Shown here: piece after piece, positions 11,164-23,460 of the stretch
Layout: each line of letters starts with the position of its first letter
How positions within the stretch are numbered: position 1 is the stretch's first letter
Origin: Nemophila menziesii
Lineage: Eukaryota; Streptophyta; Magnoliopsida; Boraginales; Hydrophyllaceae
Assembly (NCBI GenBank): GCA_029959085.1
Contig: JARWIR010000042.1
Coordinates: forward strand, 4,682,544 to 4,746,543
Length of the DNA: 64,000 nt
Direction: 5' to 3'
Notes under the pieces: generated by a model
Seen by the model: only the letters and a program-made list of their open reading frames with translations
Databases searched by the model: none
What the model was told of the DNA's origin: nothing
Program-made: the position numbers and the translations under genes

Positions 11164-13621
11164 TTTCAAGCACTTGAGAAGAAATCAATAACTCAAACCT
11201 TCAGAGAAATGGATATTTCACAAAGATTAAAGCTTTAAGTGTTGAAAATACTTTGAATTATATATAATACTCACCACCAATAAATCTGCAGAAACAGCCT
11301 AAATCTGATGGTTTTGGTCAAGAGATTCCTAGTATTATATCATTATCTTTAACCCAACATTCAAATCTGCAAAAGCAGCTAAAAGTACAGAGCAAACTAA
11401 CAGAGATTCACCAATAAACCCAAATTTCTTAGAAAAGGAAATCCTTCACAGAATCCCAGAATATATTCAAACCCCACCTCAATTCTCCACAATCCCAATT
11501 AAATTTCTTCAATAAAACCCAAGAATATTCAAAACCCACCTCAATTTTCCACAAACCCAATAATATTGCTTCAATAAACCCTCGATTATCGAGCACCCAA
11601 CCCAGAATTCTTCATAAAAACACCAAATAACAACACCCCGCAACGGAAAATCCCAACTTTGACCCTGCAACCAATGAAACAGAATATTCCAATTGATGAA
11701 AATATTGAAAAAATGTCTTACACGAAGAAAAAGATAGAGAGAGATATATAGAGAGAGAAGGAGGATTACTTAGGATTGGCTCAGGACAAGTTTAACACGA
11801 AAGGCTATGTGCTCCCTACTATTCATATAATATTAGAATAATATTATTAATATATATATGGGATAGTTTTTTTATTTTCTTGTTCTTCTTACGTTTGTGT
11901 TATTTATGATGATGAACAATTGAAGAACTTACTGTGTGTTGTGTCGTGTTTTTGTTCTCTTTGTTTTTACTTCGCTCACAATCAAGAAGACTTGGAAGAG
12001 AACAGAGAGAATCCCATTAAGACTTTTCCAAGTTTATGTAGTTGAATTAGATACGGTGTTTCATCCTTTTACTCCTTTTTGTTAAAAAGAGATTGTAGGT
12101 CTTCTTTCTTTAAAGGTCAAGTTTACCCTTTTCAATTATTGTTTTTCTTTTCTTTTTTTTCAAATACCCTTTCCAATTATTGGTGTGAGCGACACTTTTT
12201 GTTTTATCAAAATATTTCATTTATTACTTACTCCTTAGAGAACCCAAATCTTTGGAACAAAAAAAATTGAGAACCCAAATCATTGTTACTTAGTGTTAGA
12301 GGACTCTTCGAATGGGCTTAGGTCTGGGAAAAAATGAAAAACTTAAAAGTGGTTTATGGCTTTTGACAAAGAAGGATTCCTTTTTTCTCTTTCTTTAAAC
12401 AGTACAAAGAAGGATTTTAAAGGTGAGTGTGGTTAGATTTAACACCTGTTTTATGAAGAGGGTGACCTTTCTTTTATTTTTCTTTTGAGATACAGTTTTT
12501 TAATTATTGGATGATAAAAAGAAAATATTGAAACATAATTGACGAGTTCTATTCTTATCTATTTTTTCTCATCCAATTTCTAGTTTCTAAACTATTGATG
12601 AATCTAGTTACGACGGATTACTTATCTCATATATGAGGGTCGAAACAAAAGAAAATAGGTTCCCAACCTTAATTAATGGACTACAGGGAGGTCAGTCAAG
12701 TAGTTGGATTTTTAATCTTCGGTTTTGGGAAGTCTTGGCCTTTAGGGGTTTCTTTTCCTCAACCAATCTGATTATTTATGTGGTCTAAAATTTTGTTATG
12801 AGTTGGCTGGTCGAGCAAAGATGCATTAAGGATCAGATAGATTTAAGTTTAAGTGACACCTTGTGAGAAATTTGTTATACTTCAGTAGGATATGGAACAA
12901 GGTCCCATGTATCATTTTTATCTCATAACGCAAATTTGTTAGCGCATTGCATTGTCCCATTAGGCATTATACTTTGCGCCTTCATATGAATACAATTCTT
13001 TAATTTATGATACGCCACACGAAGAGAGAGAAAGGAAAGATAGGGCAATTCAAAGAAGTTTCCTATCCACCTACGATTGATTGAAGACTTGTTTAGTATG
13101 TCCTTCTTACTAGAATTTCAGGGTGTCTTAATTAGATCGCATTTGATTTTCCTTACTTTTGTATAATGGTTTATTGAAATTATAAGATATATGGACATAT
13201 AGAATAGCAAACTATTCATGGGCATGCATAATAAATATATAATAGAGAGTCTTTCTATTTTTTAAAGGATGTAAAGTGAGAGATGTAACGTTCGAACCCT
13301 TACTTGAACATGAGTAACCTGATTCTGATTTATTAAGGATATGCATAACGAAGTTTGCATATTCCTGTAAAACTAGCCATGGTACACACAAGTTAGTCTG
13401 GATCATCCATGTAACCAAAATAAATAGTTTTAAGTGATCTATATGGAAAAATGACCTTACTACTTGTCAATTGTATGTAATATATTGATATAAGTTAAAA
13501 TTGTTATAAGTTAGAAATGACATTACTACTTGTCAATTGTATGAGTGAAAACTTAGAAATGTTATCATCAAAATATGGAAAATGACCAAAATATAAAGTA
13601 GTAATATTTTTAATATTGGAG
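11164..13621. other. ATG11 5' UTR/promoter region and AT-rich spacer
   Basis: The first several hundred bases upstream of the ATG11 start are CA-rich ('aacccaaa', 'caatcccaa') and look like leader sequence. They lead to a pyrimidine/GA-rich stretch near 11740-11770 and an AT-rich region near 11830. The remainder to 13621 is AT-rich spacer. Small open frames at 12079-12270 and 13212-13418 show no motif and are not called. Confidence 0.4.
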
Positions 13622-13842
13622 ATTGCTTTTCAAAATAATCACTTAAAGTGATTTTAGATCCATAATAATTTTTTAGACTCTTATAATCACTTTTAGGAAA
13701 AGCACTAGATTAGTGATTATTAAAATAATCACTTAAAGTGATTTTAGATGTCAAAATATTTTTTAATAATTTTTACAAGTAATTTAATTTTAATCAAAAA
13801 GCACTTTTAGTTCCAAAATAATCAATCACAAACGGGCTCTAA
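13622..13842. mobile_element. MITE-like repeat, 'aaagtgattatttt / cccgtttg' family, copy 1
   Basis: The block contains internal repeats of 'ataatcacttaaagtgattttaga' type and ends in 'cacaaacgggctc'. Its reverse complement begins gcccgtttgtgattgattatttt, matching gccgtttgaaagtgattatttt at 19373. A partial copy ending 'caagcgggtctta' lies at 20985-21092. Terminal structure is not sharply defined, so superfamily is not assigned. Confidence 0.55.
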
Positions 13843-14359
13843 GACAGACTCTTTTTTAAATGTATATGGACAAAATATCAACGGGGAACATTTGAATATT
13901 TTATATTTAATTACAACTTACAAAATTAACTTTTTTATTTATGTGTTGTTGTTTTTTATATCTTAATGAATCGTTTTATCTTTATTAATATAAAGTTCAT
14001 GAAGGCTAGTTTGGTCAAGTCTTATCAAAAAGATTTACTCCATTTTTTTCATTATGTTATTTTTTGTACTTTGTATTTGGTCAAGAATTTAAAAAAATCT
14101 TTAGAGATTTTCTTGCTATTTTAACCACCACAATCTTGGAACAGTCAAGTACTTTAAAAGTAAATAAAAAATTTCTTGTTTAGCAAGTAAACTTGTTTAA
14201 AAATACAATGATAATATTCATTGAACTTAGCCTAGATTTCTTATTAAATCATTAAATACATTTTTATTAAGATTTTGATTTAAGAGATCTTGAACACATT
14301 CCATTTACTCTTTTTCTTTTTTAGGCATGGAAAGGGTACACAGTACTAAAAAAATCAAC
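13843..14359. other. AT-rich spacer, nothing recognised
   Basis: AT-rich sequence leading to the LINE relic that begins near 14360. No gene, RNA or repeat boundary is visible. Confidence 0.35.
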
Positions 14360-16345
14360 TTAACCAATTCCTAACTTAACCAATTCCTAACTTATTATAA
14401 GACTCAAGTAAAGTAAGCCCAGGGTCGAGCCCTAGATGTAACTGAGCTTCATGTTTAGCATTCTTTGTAAGTTGATCTATCCTAAGATCAAGCTTCAGAG
14501 GTAAGAAACTGAAGGAAAATGCTCTCACTTCTTCCGTAATCCTCTTAATCCTAGCAATAGTAGGTTTGATAACCCAACTTCCCGCTAACATCTGCTCTAT
14601 ACCTTGAATAACTTCAAGGTTATCGGAAAAGATGTGATACCTGAGATTTGGAAATCTAATACCAAATAGTAGTTGCTTTAAAGACCGTACATGCTTCTCC
14701 GATGAAACTCGAGTTACAGTTGACTGCGTCTTTATAATCCCTTCTGAAATTGTTGTCCTTGCTTTTAACTGTTACTCCAATCCCAGTTGGCTCAAAAGGA
14801 ACTCTGAAAGAAGCATTGCAATGTATGATTAGGTCCTCTTCCCCCGGGTGATGAATAGCATGAGTGTGCCTTCCACCACCTTGTGTGTTTTGTGAGTATT
14901 GTTATTATCATTAATTGACCAGTTTCTACCATGTAGCTCCTGCATGAGATTATTAGTAGACCAAATCTCATGATCACAATCAAAATTAACATTCTCATGA
15001 AGAGATTTCATTTTAGCCTTCCAAATGTTCCATATAGAAATCATTATAAAGTTAGTGGCTTTTCTTTTATCCCACCCTTGTTCATAGTAAGATTCAATTG
15101 TTTTAAGGAGCCAGTCTCCCACACTGAGAGATTCATCAGTTGAGGTATGAATCTGTAGTGCAGAACCTGCCTAGACAATACAACAAAGTTTACAATATAT
15201 CAGTAGATGTTCAACCGTATCCACCGTACTGATACACCATATGCAATCATTAGAATCTGAACAATTTCGAATATAAAGGTTATTATTCGTGGGAATACCA
15301 CTAGTACAGGCTTTCCACATGAAGACCCATATTTTGATGGGTATATTAGACCCCCAAACTGTTTTCCAAAGTAAAGTATTGACATTCGCAACCATATTAA
15401 CATTTTATGGAGAATTGTAAAAATTCTCATCGGTAAGAACCTTGTAACCAGTTTTTGTACTATACTCACCGTCTTTGGAATAGGATCAGATGACTTTATC
15501 ATCCTCCCCCATTCCAGAAATGATAGTTCTTTTGATATTAGGAATGATAATGCTTGTGAATATATCATTGAGAAGTTCATTATTCTACTTAAAGGAACCA
15601 GGTAGGAAAAGTTAACTTACAGTCTCAAGTTTACAATTGACATGCTTATCAATCTTTTGACATGAATTTATTAATTTATCATTCCAAATTGAGGTATTCT
15701 TACCATTCCCAATTCGGATGAGGATATTCATCTTAAGGAAGTCCCTTCCTTCGATGATGCTTGCCTAACTCCATGTGCGACTTTATCTTAGACCAAATCC
15801 ATAAAGTTGTTCTTAGGGAAGTAGATGCATTTGAGGACTTTGAAAGCTAAGTAGTCAGGATTGTTGAGTAACATCCACACTTGTTTGGCGAGTAATGCAG
15901 TATTCATACGTTTAAAGTCACAAAACCCCAATCCACCTAGAAGCTTTCCAATAGCCACTCTCTCCCAAGCAAGCCAATGAATCCTCTTTTTCCCACCTGA
16001 ATTCGACCAGAAATTAGAAATGGCATGGATAAGTCTTCCGCAAAAAAAAATAATAGGAAAAGAAAAAATAGACATAGAGTAGTTAGGAATGGCCTGCAAA
16101 ACAGCTTTTATTAGAATTTCTTTGCCCCAACAGAGAGCAATTTAGCCTTCCAACCCTCTGTCTTTTGAAACAACTTTTTAGCAATCCACTCAAGAGCTTC
16201 CACCTTAGATATTTTGTGACATAAGGGAATTGCCAAATAACTCCCTAGATCAGAAGTTTCTTTAATATTTAGGCCATTAACTACCTGTTCTTTAACCTCT
16301 AAAGGTGTTTCATTACTAAAAATGATTGCTGATTTTATCAAAATT
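14360..16345 (-). mobile_element. Decayed L1-type LINE with RNase H-like C-terminus
   Basis: From right to left on the minus strand the pieces are as follows. 16111-16341 is the end of reverse transcriptase (GLNIKETSDLGSYLAIPLCH, then KAKLLSVGAKK). 15788-16099 is the post-RT region (WSNSGGKKRIHWLAWERV, IGKLLGGLGFCDFKRMN, LLAKQVWML). 15171-15580 is a zf-RVT region (WKACTSGIPTNNNLY, then CIWC...TVEHLLIYC). About 14376-14850 is an RNase H-like domain (IIHCNASFRVPFEP, then GEA..VFKA). The pieces are in different frames with stops, so it is dead. The right end at 16345 abuts MULE copy B. Confidence 0.75.
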
Positions 16346-16514
16346 AATTCTTTAACTCCATCTTTCGGCTCTTCTCACTAAATACCTCAACCTGATTTAG
16401 CACTATAGGCTAAAAATCTCATTTACATTTCTACCCCTTTTTATTTTTTATTTTCCTATATATACCTTTTTTTTAAAATTTCAGCAGTTATTAAACCTAA
16501 AAATATCTCTTCAT

Positions 16515-16517
<3 letters not shown>

Positions 16518-16602
<85 letters not shown>
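16518..16602. repeat. (CT)n microsatellite
   Basis: About 40 CT units with two TAT interruptions near the right end. It lies in the leader of MULE copy B, a position where copies A and C also have CT-rich sequence. Confidence 0.95.
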
Positions 16603-16603
<1 letters not shown>

Positions 16604-16834
16604 TGTTCTCCGGCAGGGGCTCTCCTTCTCCGGCAACAGGATTGTCGAGCTCGCCTACACCAGATTCGCATGCCTCCCTTTTCGCCAGCACAAAACCGAT
16701 GTCACTCGAAGTAACTCGAGATGGAGGCCACCACCACTCTGGTGAAGAATCCAGCATCCAGCAGCCCCTCCGTCTTCCATGCTCGAGCAGTGAAGCAATC
16801 TCTGGTAAGCTCTTTGGTGTCGACTAGGGCTTGA

Positions 16835-18310
16835 TAAAAATATGGTAATAAAAGATTCAACTAACACCCTAGCCTAAACACATTACTCACTGCAAGTATC
16901 GCAAGTCATACACAAGTTTTAATGATAAGTAAGATTCGTTCCTCAGAGACTACAAAAGTTAGGAAGAATTTATGTAATATCAAGTGCAAATGAGAAAGCT
17001 AGAAGAGTAATACGCTAGAAAAAAAAAGACTAATGAAATATTTGTTTGGTTTCTAAATAAGAATAATTAACTAAATAAAATAAAGACATGAAAATAAATA
17101 AAGAGAAGAAGATAGTATGAGAGTTTAGCTCGAGATCTAGCAAGTAATCCCCACTAGCCTTGTTTATTATAATCATGTAAAAGAGAATTGTGTGTTATGC
17201 AATAGCCAGGATTATATATTCCTCCGAACCCCCTTCCGAATGGACTTAGGTGGCGACCTAACAATTACTAGGGGACTTGGGTAGGGGGATTCTGCATAAT
17301 GATTGGTGATTAAATCTCAAACCCTAATGACTATCTAGTTAGGCAAGTCCTTCCAGATCACTACTGCACACTAGACGTTTATGTGGTGTTTCAATAATTA
17401 GACACCCCTTATGGGTGACCATATAACTACTATTAAGGTAATCCTATACTCGTGCACTAGCAAGAACTACAGACAATAAATCAAACACATAAAACAGAGA
17501 GTAAAACATTAATATCAATTTAAATGCGAACATCCCAAATTAAAATAGTTGTAAAACAAGTCTAGGGTTCATACCCATATGTTAATCTCAAGATAAAATA
17601 AATTTAGTTCATACTAGAGAAAGAAAATAAAACAATTACAAATTTGAAGGATTGGGAAGACATGATTTGTTGTCCAACTCCTTCTTCTCTTCTCTTCTCT
17701 TGATGTAGGCTTCATCTTGGCCTAAAGGCTGACCAAGGATGTGTTTCTGATGACAAGAGGGTGTATTTATAGGGTTTTCCAAACCCTGGGTAAAAATCTT
17801 GGAGTAGAAGGAAAGTAATTTGAGTCAAGTCGAACTCAAATTTGTTCTCAAAATATAGGAGAAGGGAAAAACTGTTGTTGTCTTGTTTTGGCCGTATCTT
17901 ACTCGTTATTGCTCCGATATTTTTTTTACTTTTTATCGAAACGACCGCGTCAAATATATCTATACTTTTACTTTAGATTTCTCCTCCAACTTCTCAGCCA
18001 ATTTTAGATTATATTCACTTTAGTGGACGTGGCTGCAGAATTTCAGATTTGCTTGACAACTTTTCCTTTCTTATTTTATCAATACGTCTTTTTATCTCTT
18101 AATTCCATCCATATCTTCTTTTCTTATCTCTTTAGAATTGATTTGGCATCTAATTAATTTCCATATATCTCTAAAGCTTCACACTAAACAAACAAATTAA
18201 ACTCAATATGCTCTAAAAATAATAAATCATCAAATCAAGATAATTAAATAACTAAATACACCTAAAATGATGTCTCTAACCTAAATTATTATATCACAAA
18301 TAGGGAGACA
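16835..18310 (-). mobile_element. Unclassified retroelement-like unit inserted in MULE copy B
   Basis: The block has no similarity to family X. On the minus strand it shows a core promoter (CCTATAAATACACC, TATA box at 17763-17772) followed by a leader-like region and a long non-coding stretch. The layout resembles the LTR or leader of a non-autonomous retroelement. No TG...CA ends or TSD could be fixed, so boundaries are inferred from the expected size of the host element. No protein domain is encoded. Confidence 0.45.
17763..17772 (-). promoter_or_regulatory. TATA box of the unit at 16835-18310
   Basis: CTATAAATAC on the minus strand with a G/C-balanced context (aaaccctataaatacaccct), typical of plant retroelement and gene promoters. 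Transcription would run leftward. Confidence 0.45.
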
Positions 18311-18894
18311 TTACTCATGTGCAAACAAACCAGTCCGTTTGAGAACTCCATATATCCGAACAAAACAACTCATGTGCGAGCCCAGCAAAGAAGATCTTCC
18401 TTTGTGGATGTTATCAGAGAAGCCATTCGATGTTGTTAACGAAGCTCCGACCCTTCACTGCTGTTAATGAAGCTCCGCCTCACGTTAGGCTTCGCTTCCA
18501 TGGAAGCTTTGTTGTTGTGAATGAATATCCGACCTTCGATACAGCTAATGAATATGAGGCTTCGTTACTTTTCGATCTACTTGGTGTTGTGTGGCTTTTC
18601 GATCCACTTCGCCGGATCTGTTCGCAGTGGTGGTAGATTTCCCTTGCTCGATGGAGAAGCTCGCTCGATTGAGAAGACGAGCGCCAGAAGTTTTAGTTTT
18701 AGTTTTTTTGTAAAATATGGTCAAACCATATATTTTAGTTATTTTTTTGTTGTAATTAGTTAGGTTTGTTTCATAAAACGTAAATTGATTAAGTTCCAAC
18801 TTTTTTCTTTTTCGTTTATTCAATAACTGTTGTAATTAGATAGTTTATTTGTTATGTTGTAATAATGTGTTGTAAAAGTGATACTCTGTTTTTT

Positions 18895-19090
18895 TAATAA
18901 TACTCATCAATATTTTTAGAATACTCAGCATTTTTTTATATAATACTCATAATTTTTTTTATTGAAAACTCATCAATTTTTATAAAGTACTCGTCAATTT
19001 TTATAGAGTACTCATCAATTTTTCTCGAAACTCTATATTTTTTTCTAATACTCATTGTTTTTTCCGGATACCTTATGTTTTTTCCGGTGA
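18895..19090. repeat. Array of about 20-bp units, core tactcatcaattttt, in MULE copy B
   Basis: About nine degenerate units such as 'aatactcagcatttttt', 'gtactcgtcaatttttata' and 'gtactcatcaatttttct'. The array ends at 'ttttttccggtgacaag'. Unit core and the end sequence correspond to the arrays in copies A (minus) and C. Confidence 0.75.
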
Positions 19091-19371
19091 CAAGTGGTCG
19101 GAGGTCAGAGGTCGGAGCTAGGTGGGTAGTGGATAGTGATGAACAGTGGAATCACTTCTTTTGTATTTTAGTGTTAGTAAGGTTATTTTAGTATTTGGTC
19201 ATATTTGAGGTCTCTTTAAAGAAATAAGATTTTCACTAGTTTCTATAGGCCAAAAAACTAGTCTCTAAGATCTTATATGTCAATTACCTTTTTTTTTCTC
19301 CCTTGTAAAATATATTGTCTAAGTGTTGTTTGGAAAAAAAAAATTTAAGTATTTTTAGTGTTTTTAAATTT

Positions 19372-19620
19372 AGGGGCCGTTTGAAAGTGATTATTTTAAA
19401 GTATAAAATCATTATTTAAATTAAATTAATTTTTTTGAAATATAGAATCACTTTAGGTGCTTTTTTAAGAAGCACGTATTTGGTATTTTTCCTAAAAATA
19501 TTTTTCAGGGTATAAAATACTTTTAAACTCTTGAAGCAATATTATGTGTTTTTCAAAAAAAGTACTTACAAACAAGCACTTATAGAAGTGTTTTAGAACT
19601 TGAAAAACACATTTAGGAGA
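19372..19620. mobile_element. MITE-like repeat, 'cccgtttg' family, copy 2
   Basis: Begins ggggccgtttgaaagtgattattttaaag and contains 'aatcactttaggtgctttttt' and 'aaaagtacttacaaacaagcac'. This matches the reverse complement of 13622-13842 in order. Ends are not sharply defined. Confidence 0.5.
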
Positions 19621-20047
19621 AGGGTGATTAATCCAAAAGGTCTGCATCCTAATAAACCTTCTTCATAAGGTCCAATCCACTTCACTAACAATTCAGGTAC
19701 ATATGTGAGACAGAATTTACAGGGTTGTGCGACTCAATTCATTGGGATGTGCAACACAATTCACTGGGTAGTGTAACCTTTTTCAGCGGTTGCGTCAAAT
19801 GAATATTTATAAGGTCTAGTTATGCAGGAGAATTAATTTCAACTAAATGTAGAAATGTCAATGTTTATACCTACACCTTTATACACATCTACATTAATAT
19901 TATTTTGGCATCACATATACGACAAAAAGATTCATAATACTAAACTTTTAAAATTGCAATAAAACTGAGCAACTGCAAGAATATCTACCAAAATTACAGA
20001 GATTTGTATTCAATTTATTAGTAATTCCCAATAAAAGATAAAAATTA
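19621..20047. other. Spacer with short repeated phrases
   Basis: Around 19700-19800 the phrases 'gactcaattcattgggatgtgc' and 'acacaattcactgggtagtg' form about two 25-bp imperfect units. The rest is AT-rich with no recognised gene. Confidence 0.35.
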
Positions 20048-20190
20048 GCGGCGATTTGGATTTGAATCAGACTGATCCTTCTCAATCTGTTGCTTTTGTT
20101 TTTCCACGGGCTTATTAAGAGCGGCATCAATAGCATCATGCCCACCAATTAACAACCAAGTTGGTAAATGTTCATCGACGCTGGGTTATA
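20048..20190 (-). CDS. Possible terminal exon of a small unrecognised gene
   Basis: On the minus strand, after an acceptor-like 'ataacccag' near 20190, a frame reads VDEHLPTWLLIGG, DAIDAALNKPVEKQKQQ and DQSDSNPNRR, then a stop at 20048. The basic/polar tail and normal amino-acid mix look like real protein. A further upstream exon-like piece, ILCQFEVFYYMRY..SVYGKGC, lies at about 20360-20443 and is followed by a GTGAG donor-like site. I do not recognise the family. It could be a small gene or a captured gene fragment. Confidence 0.3.
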
Positions 20191-20229
20191 AGACAAAACT
20201 TAGCGGGCTATATATCTATCTTTGGTTGA

Positions 20230-20322
20230 GTCAAATGAATATTTACTGCAACACAATTCAAAAAATGCAGTATAAGTCAAATGAGTATTTACTGCAAAAC
20301 AATTCAAAAAATGTAATATAAG
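20230..20322. repeat. Tandem duplication, period 46 bp
   Basis: gtcaaatgaatatttactgc...aaaatgcagtataa is followed directly by a near-identical copy starting at 20276. Small local duplication without an evident role. Confidence 0.75.
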
Positions 20323-20984
20323 ACCAAATTACTAACGACAAGTCATGAGACCCGAAAAAACTCACACGGCATCCCTTCCCATATACACTATTCTTAGCGT
20401 ATCTCATATAGTAAAAGACTTCAAACTGGCATAAAATGGCCATGGTAGGATTTGTATTAAAAAAACGATATGATTGTAATTATACTTAAATTAGATAATT
20501 CTGAAAATTCGTAAGTTGATGAGATTAGGTTAAAATTAAATCAATTTTATTAGAATTTCAATGGTAAAAAAAATGATCTTTTACCTTAATTTGGGTTCTT
20601 CAATTGTTGATGGCGCATTGAAGCTGGATTGGTGATGATGGTGGACGATGGTCCTCGAATGGCGGCGGTTTTCTTTTGCAGGTTAGCGACTTGGTGGGAA
20701 GGTAAGTGTGAAAAGATTTCTTTTTTATTTTTTGTTCAAATGCGAGTATGAAGAGATGAGTTTTAGGTTTTATTTTCATTGTTTTTCAGTCAATGTGTAT
20801 ACTTTTTATTTTTTAATTTAAACTTTTTTTAAGATTATATTAGGTATATTATAAGCCTAAAATAAAATTTTGGACCTTTTCCATCCAAACTTTTGGGCTA
20901 GACTTCTTGAGACATGATTTGTTGGGTTGTAGACCTAATTAACGATTATCTCTTAAAGGAAATATCAAATATTTTTTTTAAACC

Positions 20985-21092
20985 CAAGTAATTCTAGATT
21001 ATAAAAATATTTCTAATAATTTTTATAAATATTTTAATTTAATTTTAAAGAGATTTTACTTTAAAATAAACACTTTCAAGCGGGTCTTAAGT
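20985..21092. mobile_element. Partial MITE-like repeat, 'cccgtttg' family, copy 3
   Basis: The stretch 'aataatttttataaatattttaatttaattttaa...aaataaacactttcaagcgggtctta' resembles the inner and outer parts of copies 1 and 2. It is shorter and more diverged. Confidence 0.4.
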
Positions 21093-22084
21093 CAACTTTC
21101 CTCTATAAATAATTATTATAGATATATTTATTATTGTTAAAATATTTGTCATAATATAATAATTTTATAATAATATTAATAGTTAATTCATTAGAATTTA
21201 AAATATTTAAATATTCAAAATGAATAAATGTCAAATAGCAATTTTAAAATGAAAATAGATACTTATTTTTAAGAAAAAAAAGCACCTCGTTTTATCGAAT
21301 AATTTATAAACCTTATCCATTGAATCTTATAAAAGAATTTGGTCCAGGATTGATATACTCGATCATGCTATGTCGTGAATGCCGACTAAACTAAAACCTC
21401 GGACAATCTTGTGGATCTATTTTGACGGTTCGCCCTTACCCAAGGAATCTATTGACATCCCAACTGAGGCAATAAACTAGTGTAACAACTTGTTTGGGGT
21501 AAAGTTACCCGAGCGTCCCTCTATCAATCTACGACAAAAGTCCAACCTGGTATATAGAGTTTTTTGCTATATGTAAATACCTGTGGCATACGCCTAAAAT
21601 AGGTAACACACATGTTTACTTTTAATTAATATAGTCGGATCTAATCCATCAATCTATACATTTCCTTCGGTTTTCAGAATAATGATTTGACCATTAGATA
21701 GCCATCGAGAGGTACTCCTACTGTAGTTCTAGCCTTTGTCTTATTTCTGGTCTCTACTGCTAGCCCAAGAGTGTTTTTTATTGGTTGATTTGCAGGAAGA
21801 AAAGCAAAGAAAATATTATCCAAATAGCCGAAGACCATCAGAATATCATCAACAAGAGAATAGGGTGACGGAATCCTGAAACTATGTAGAGCAGAATGAT
21901 GAAGAAGACCAACTAAAAAGGAAGAAAGAAGAGAATAAGGAAGGCCCACCGAGCTTATAAAAAATGGAGTGCCTAAATTCATCTGAGGAACAACAGAAAA
22001 CGAGCTTAGACCTCTTATAAACAGAACCGGTCATACGAAGTCAGCGATTTGGAACGTTCCAAACTTAGAAGTCACAATACATGT
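21093..22084. other. Intergenic DNA, nothing firmly recognised
   Basis: AT-rich at the left. From about 21350 the composition is more balanced. A short plus-strand phrase, LWIYFDGSPLP, at about 21415 resembles the start of a Ty3/gypsy RNase H, but no supporting motif follows it. A 102-codon minus frame at 21674-21982 has no recognisable domain. Confidence 0.3.
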
Positions 22085-22690
22085 ATGGAAAAACTACAGA
22101 CATCTGAGAAGTTTAAATTAAAGACTTTTATAGTCGTTATCCACCTATTGGAGAAACTGTACATATCCCGGTTATTAGACCCACATAAGTATAAATCCAA
22201 CATCCAAATCTAGAATATATATTCAAGACCCAAGGAAAGGGAGTCTTGAGCCATGTTGTCCTATAAATACAAGATCTCTCTCTTGGGAAAATTCAGCTCT
22301 CATATTTTTACTTGTCAAAGCTATTAAGAGAATTTAAAATAGCAAATCCTCATATAGAGATCACTAGCAACCAACCTTCATAGTAATTATCTATATGATG
22401 TTTTTTATAATTCATACACTTTCATGTCTACTCATTTTAAGAGTTTAGGTTTGGTAGATTATATTATAATCTACAAACCCTAGTTGTGGGGTGCTTTTTC
22501 GTCTCAATACGAGGAACAAGTTTTCCTAGTGGTAGTGAGAAAAAGAGATCTTGAGTGGATATTGTCCACTTGGTTTACTTGTATTGGAGATAGAATTAGT
22601 GCCCCTTCAAAACGCTATTTAGAAGAGGTTGCAAATATTTGTATGCTCACCTTTAAGAGACACGAGAGTTCTAGTAGAGGAGTTTGAAAT
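22085..22690 (+). mobile_element. LTR-like segment with retroelement promoter
   Basis: A TATA box (TATAAATA, 22262-22269) sits in 'gttgtcctataaatacaaga' and is followed by 'ctctctcttgggaaaattcagctctcatat' and a leader ending in a G/T-rich stretch. This is a common arrangement in plant LTRs. No paired LTR, primer-binding site or clear TSD is seen, so it may be a solo or degraded LTR. Confidence 0.4.
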
Positions 22691-22859
22691 CCTAAGGGTG
22701 CATAGACATTAAGTGAGTTGCATATTCAAGAACATGTGTTATGGAACTGTGGTGATGAGGAAAATAATGAGATTGATAAGGAAACTGATGGGGATGAGGT
22801 AGAAATGGAGAAAGAAAATAATGAAGAGGATGATAAGAGGACGAGGAGTAAACTGATAG

Positions 22860-23135
22860 GGATGGGGAGGAAACAGAGACAGGGTAGGTGAATTCCCACA
22901 TCCCAATTAACCAACCACTTGATAGTTGCAAAGTCAATGTCATTAATCATTACACATCGTTGTTGAATACCGTGAGAGTAACAATACTCAACCAATCCAT
23001 GCTTCAAATCCAACCAACGTTGAGAGAAATAATTCTTGATTGACTCAAAATAATCATAAAGCTGTAATGGACAAAAAGATATATGTTCTGTCTTTCTAAA
23101 TTCAACAAGAACCTGGGATTCATATATGGAAACGC
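22860..23135 (-). CDS. Isolated exon-like frame, unrecognised
   Basis: On the minus strand a polypyrimidine tract and AG (ttttcttttcag, ending at 23136) precede an open frame reading SIYESQVLVEFRKTEHI, CPLQLYDYFESIKNYF and HGIQQRCVMINDIDFATIKWL. Amino-acid use is protein-like, unlike the flanking low-complexity frames. I do not recognise the family. It may be an exon of a degraded gene or a gene fragment moved by a transposon. Confidence 0.3.
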
Positions 23136-23460
23136 CTGAAAAGAAAACAAATACAAGACAACAGAATAATGGGATCAACCCCATTAACATAAAATCAGAG
23201 TGCAACAACTAACAACAAAATACAAAAAAATGATGGGATAAATTTCAATAACATTCATGTAACAACTGTAAAAACATATCACAACAACTTAACAACAAAA
23301 TGAAACAATAACAACAAAATTGAAGCAAAAAATACATAATCAAAACAATTTCATGCTAATTTTAAATAAAAAAATTAAAATTAAAATCGATCAATACCAT
23401 AAATTTATCATAAAATGATAACCTGAAAAGTTGATTAATCGATTAATCACGAAAGTTGAA

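Larger units (their letters stand above)
16347..19288 (+). mobile_element. MULE family X copy B, interrupted by another element
   Basis: The right end (about 19190-19288) matches the 3' ends of copies A and C, with the order 'ggtctcttta..aagaa...ttctatagg...agtctctaag'. The left part (from about 16347: ctcttctcactaaatacc) matches the promoter-side leader of A and C. The interior carries a CTCAG-type array (18895-19090) followed by TTTTTTCCGGTG and GGTCGGAGG sequence. Removing the unrelated block at about 16835-18310 leaves about 1.47 kb, the same as A (1514) and C (1454). The left TIR and TSD are not visible, so the left end is truncated or diverged. Confidence 0.7.

Noticed and set aside
13270..13340. 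Possible tRNA or SINE (gttcgaaccctt)
   Set aside because: A B-box-like sequence is present, but no matching A box, tail or TSD was found.
16456..16671. Arg-Glu repeat frame, and the similar frames at 23780-24106 and 51424-51805
   Set aside because: Products of CT, TA and GA microsatellites.
21400..21480. Ty3/gypsy RNase H start (YFDGSPLP)
   Set aside because: A single short phrase without any other gypsy motif around it.
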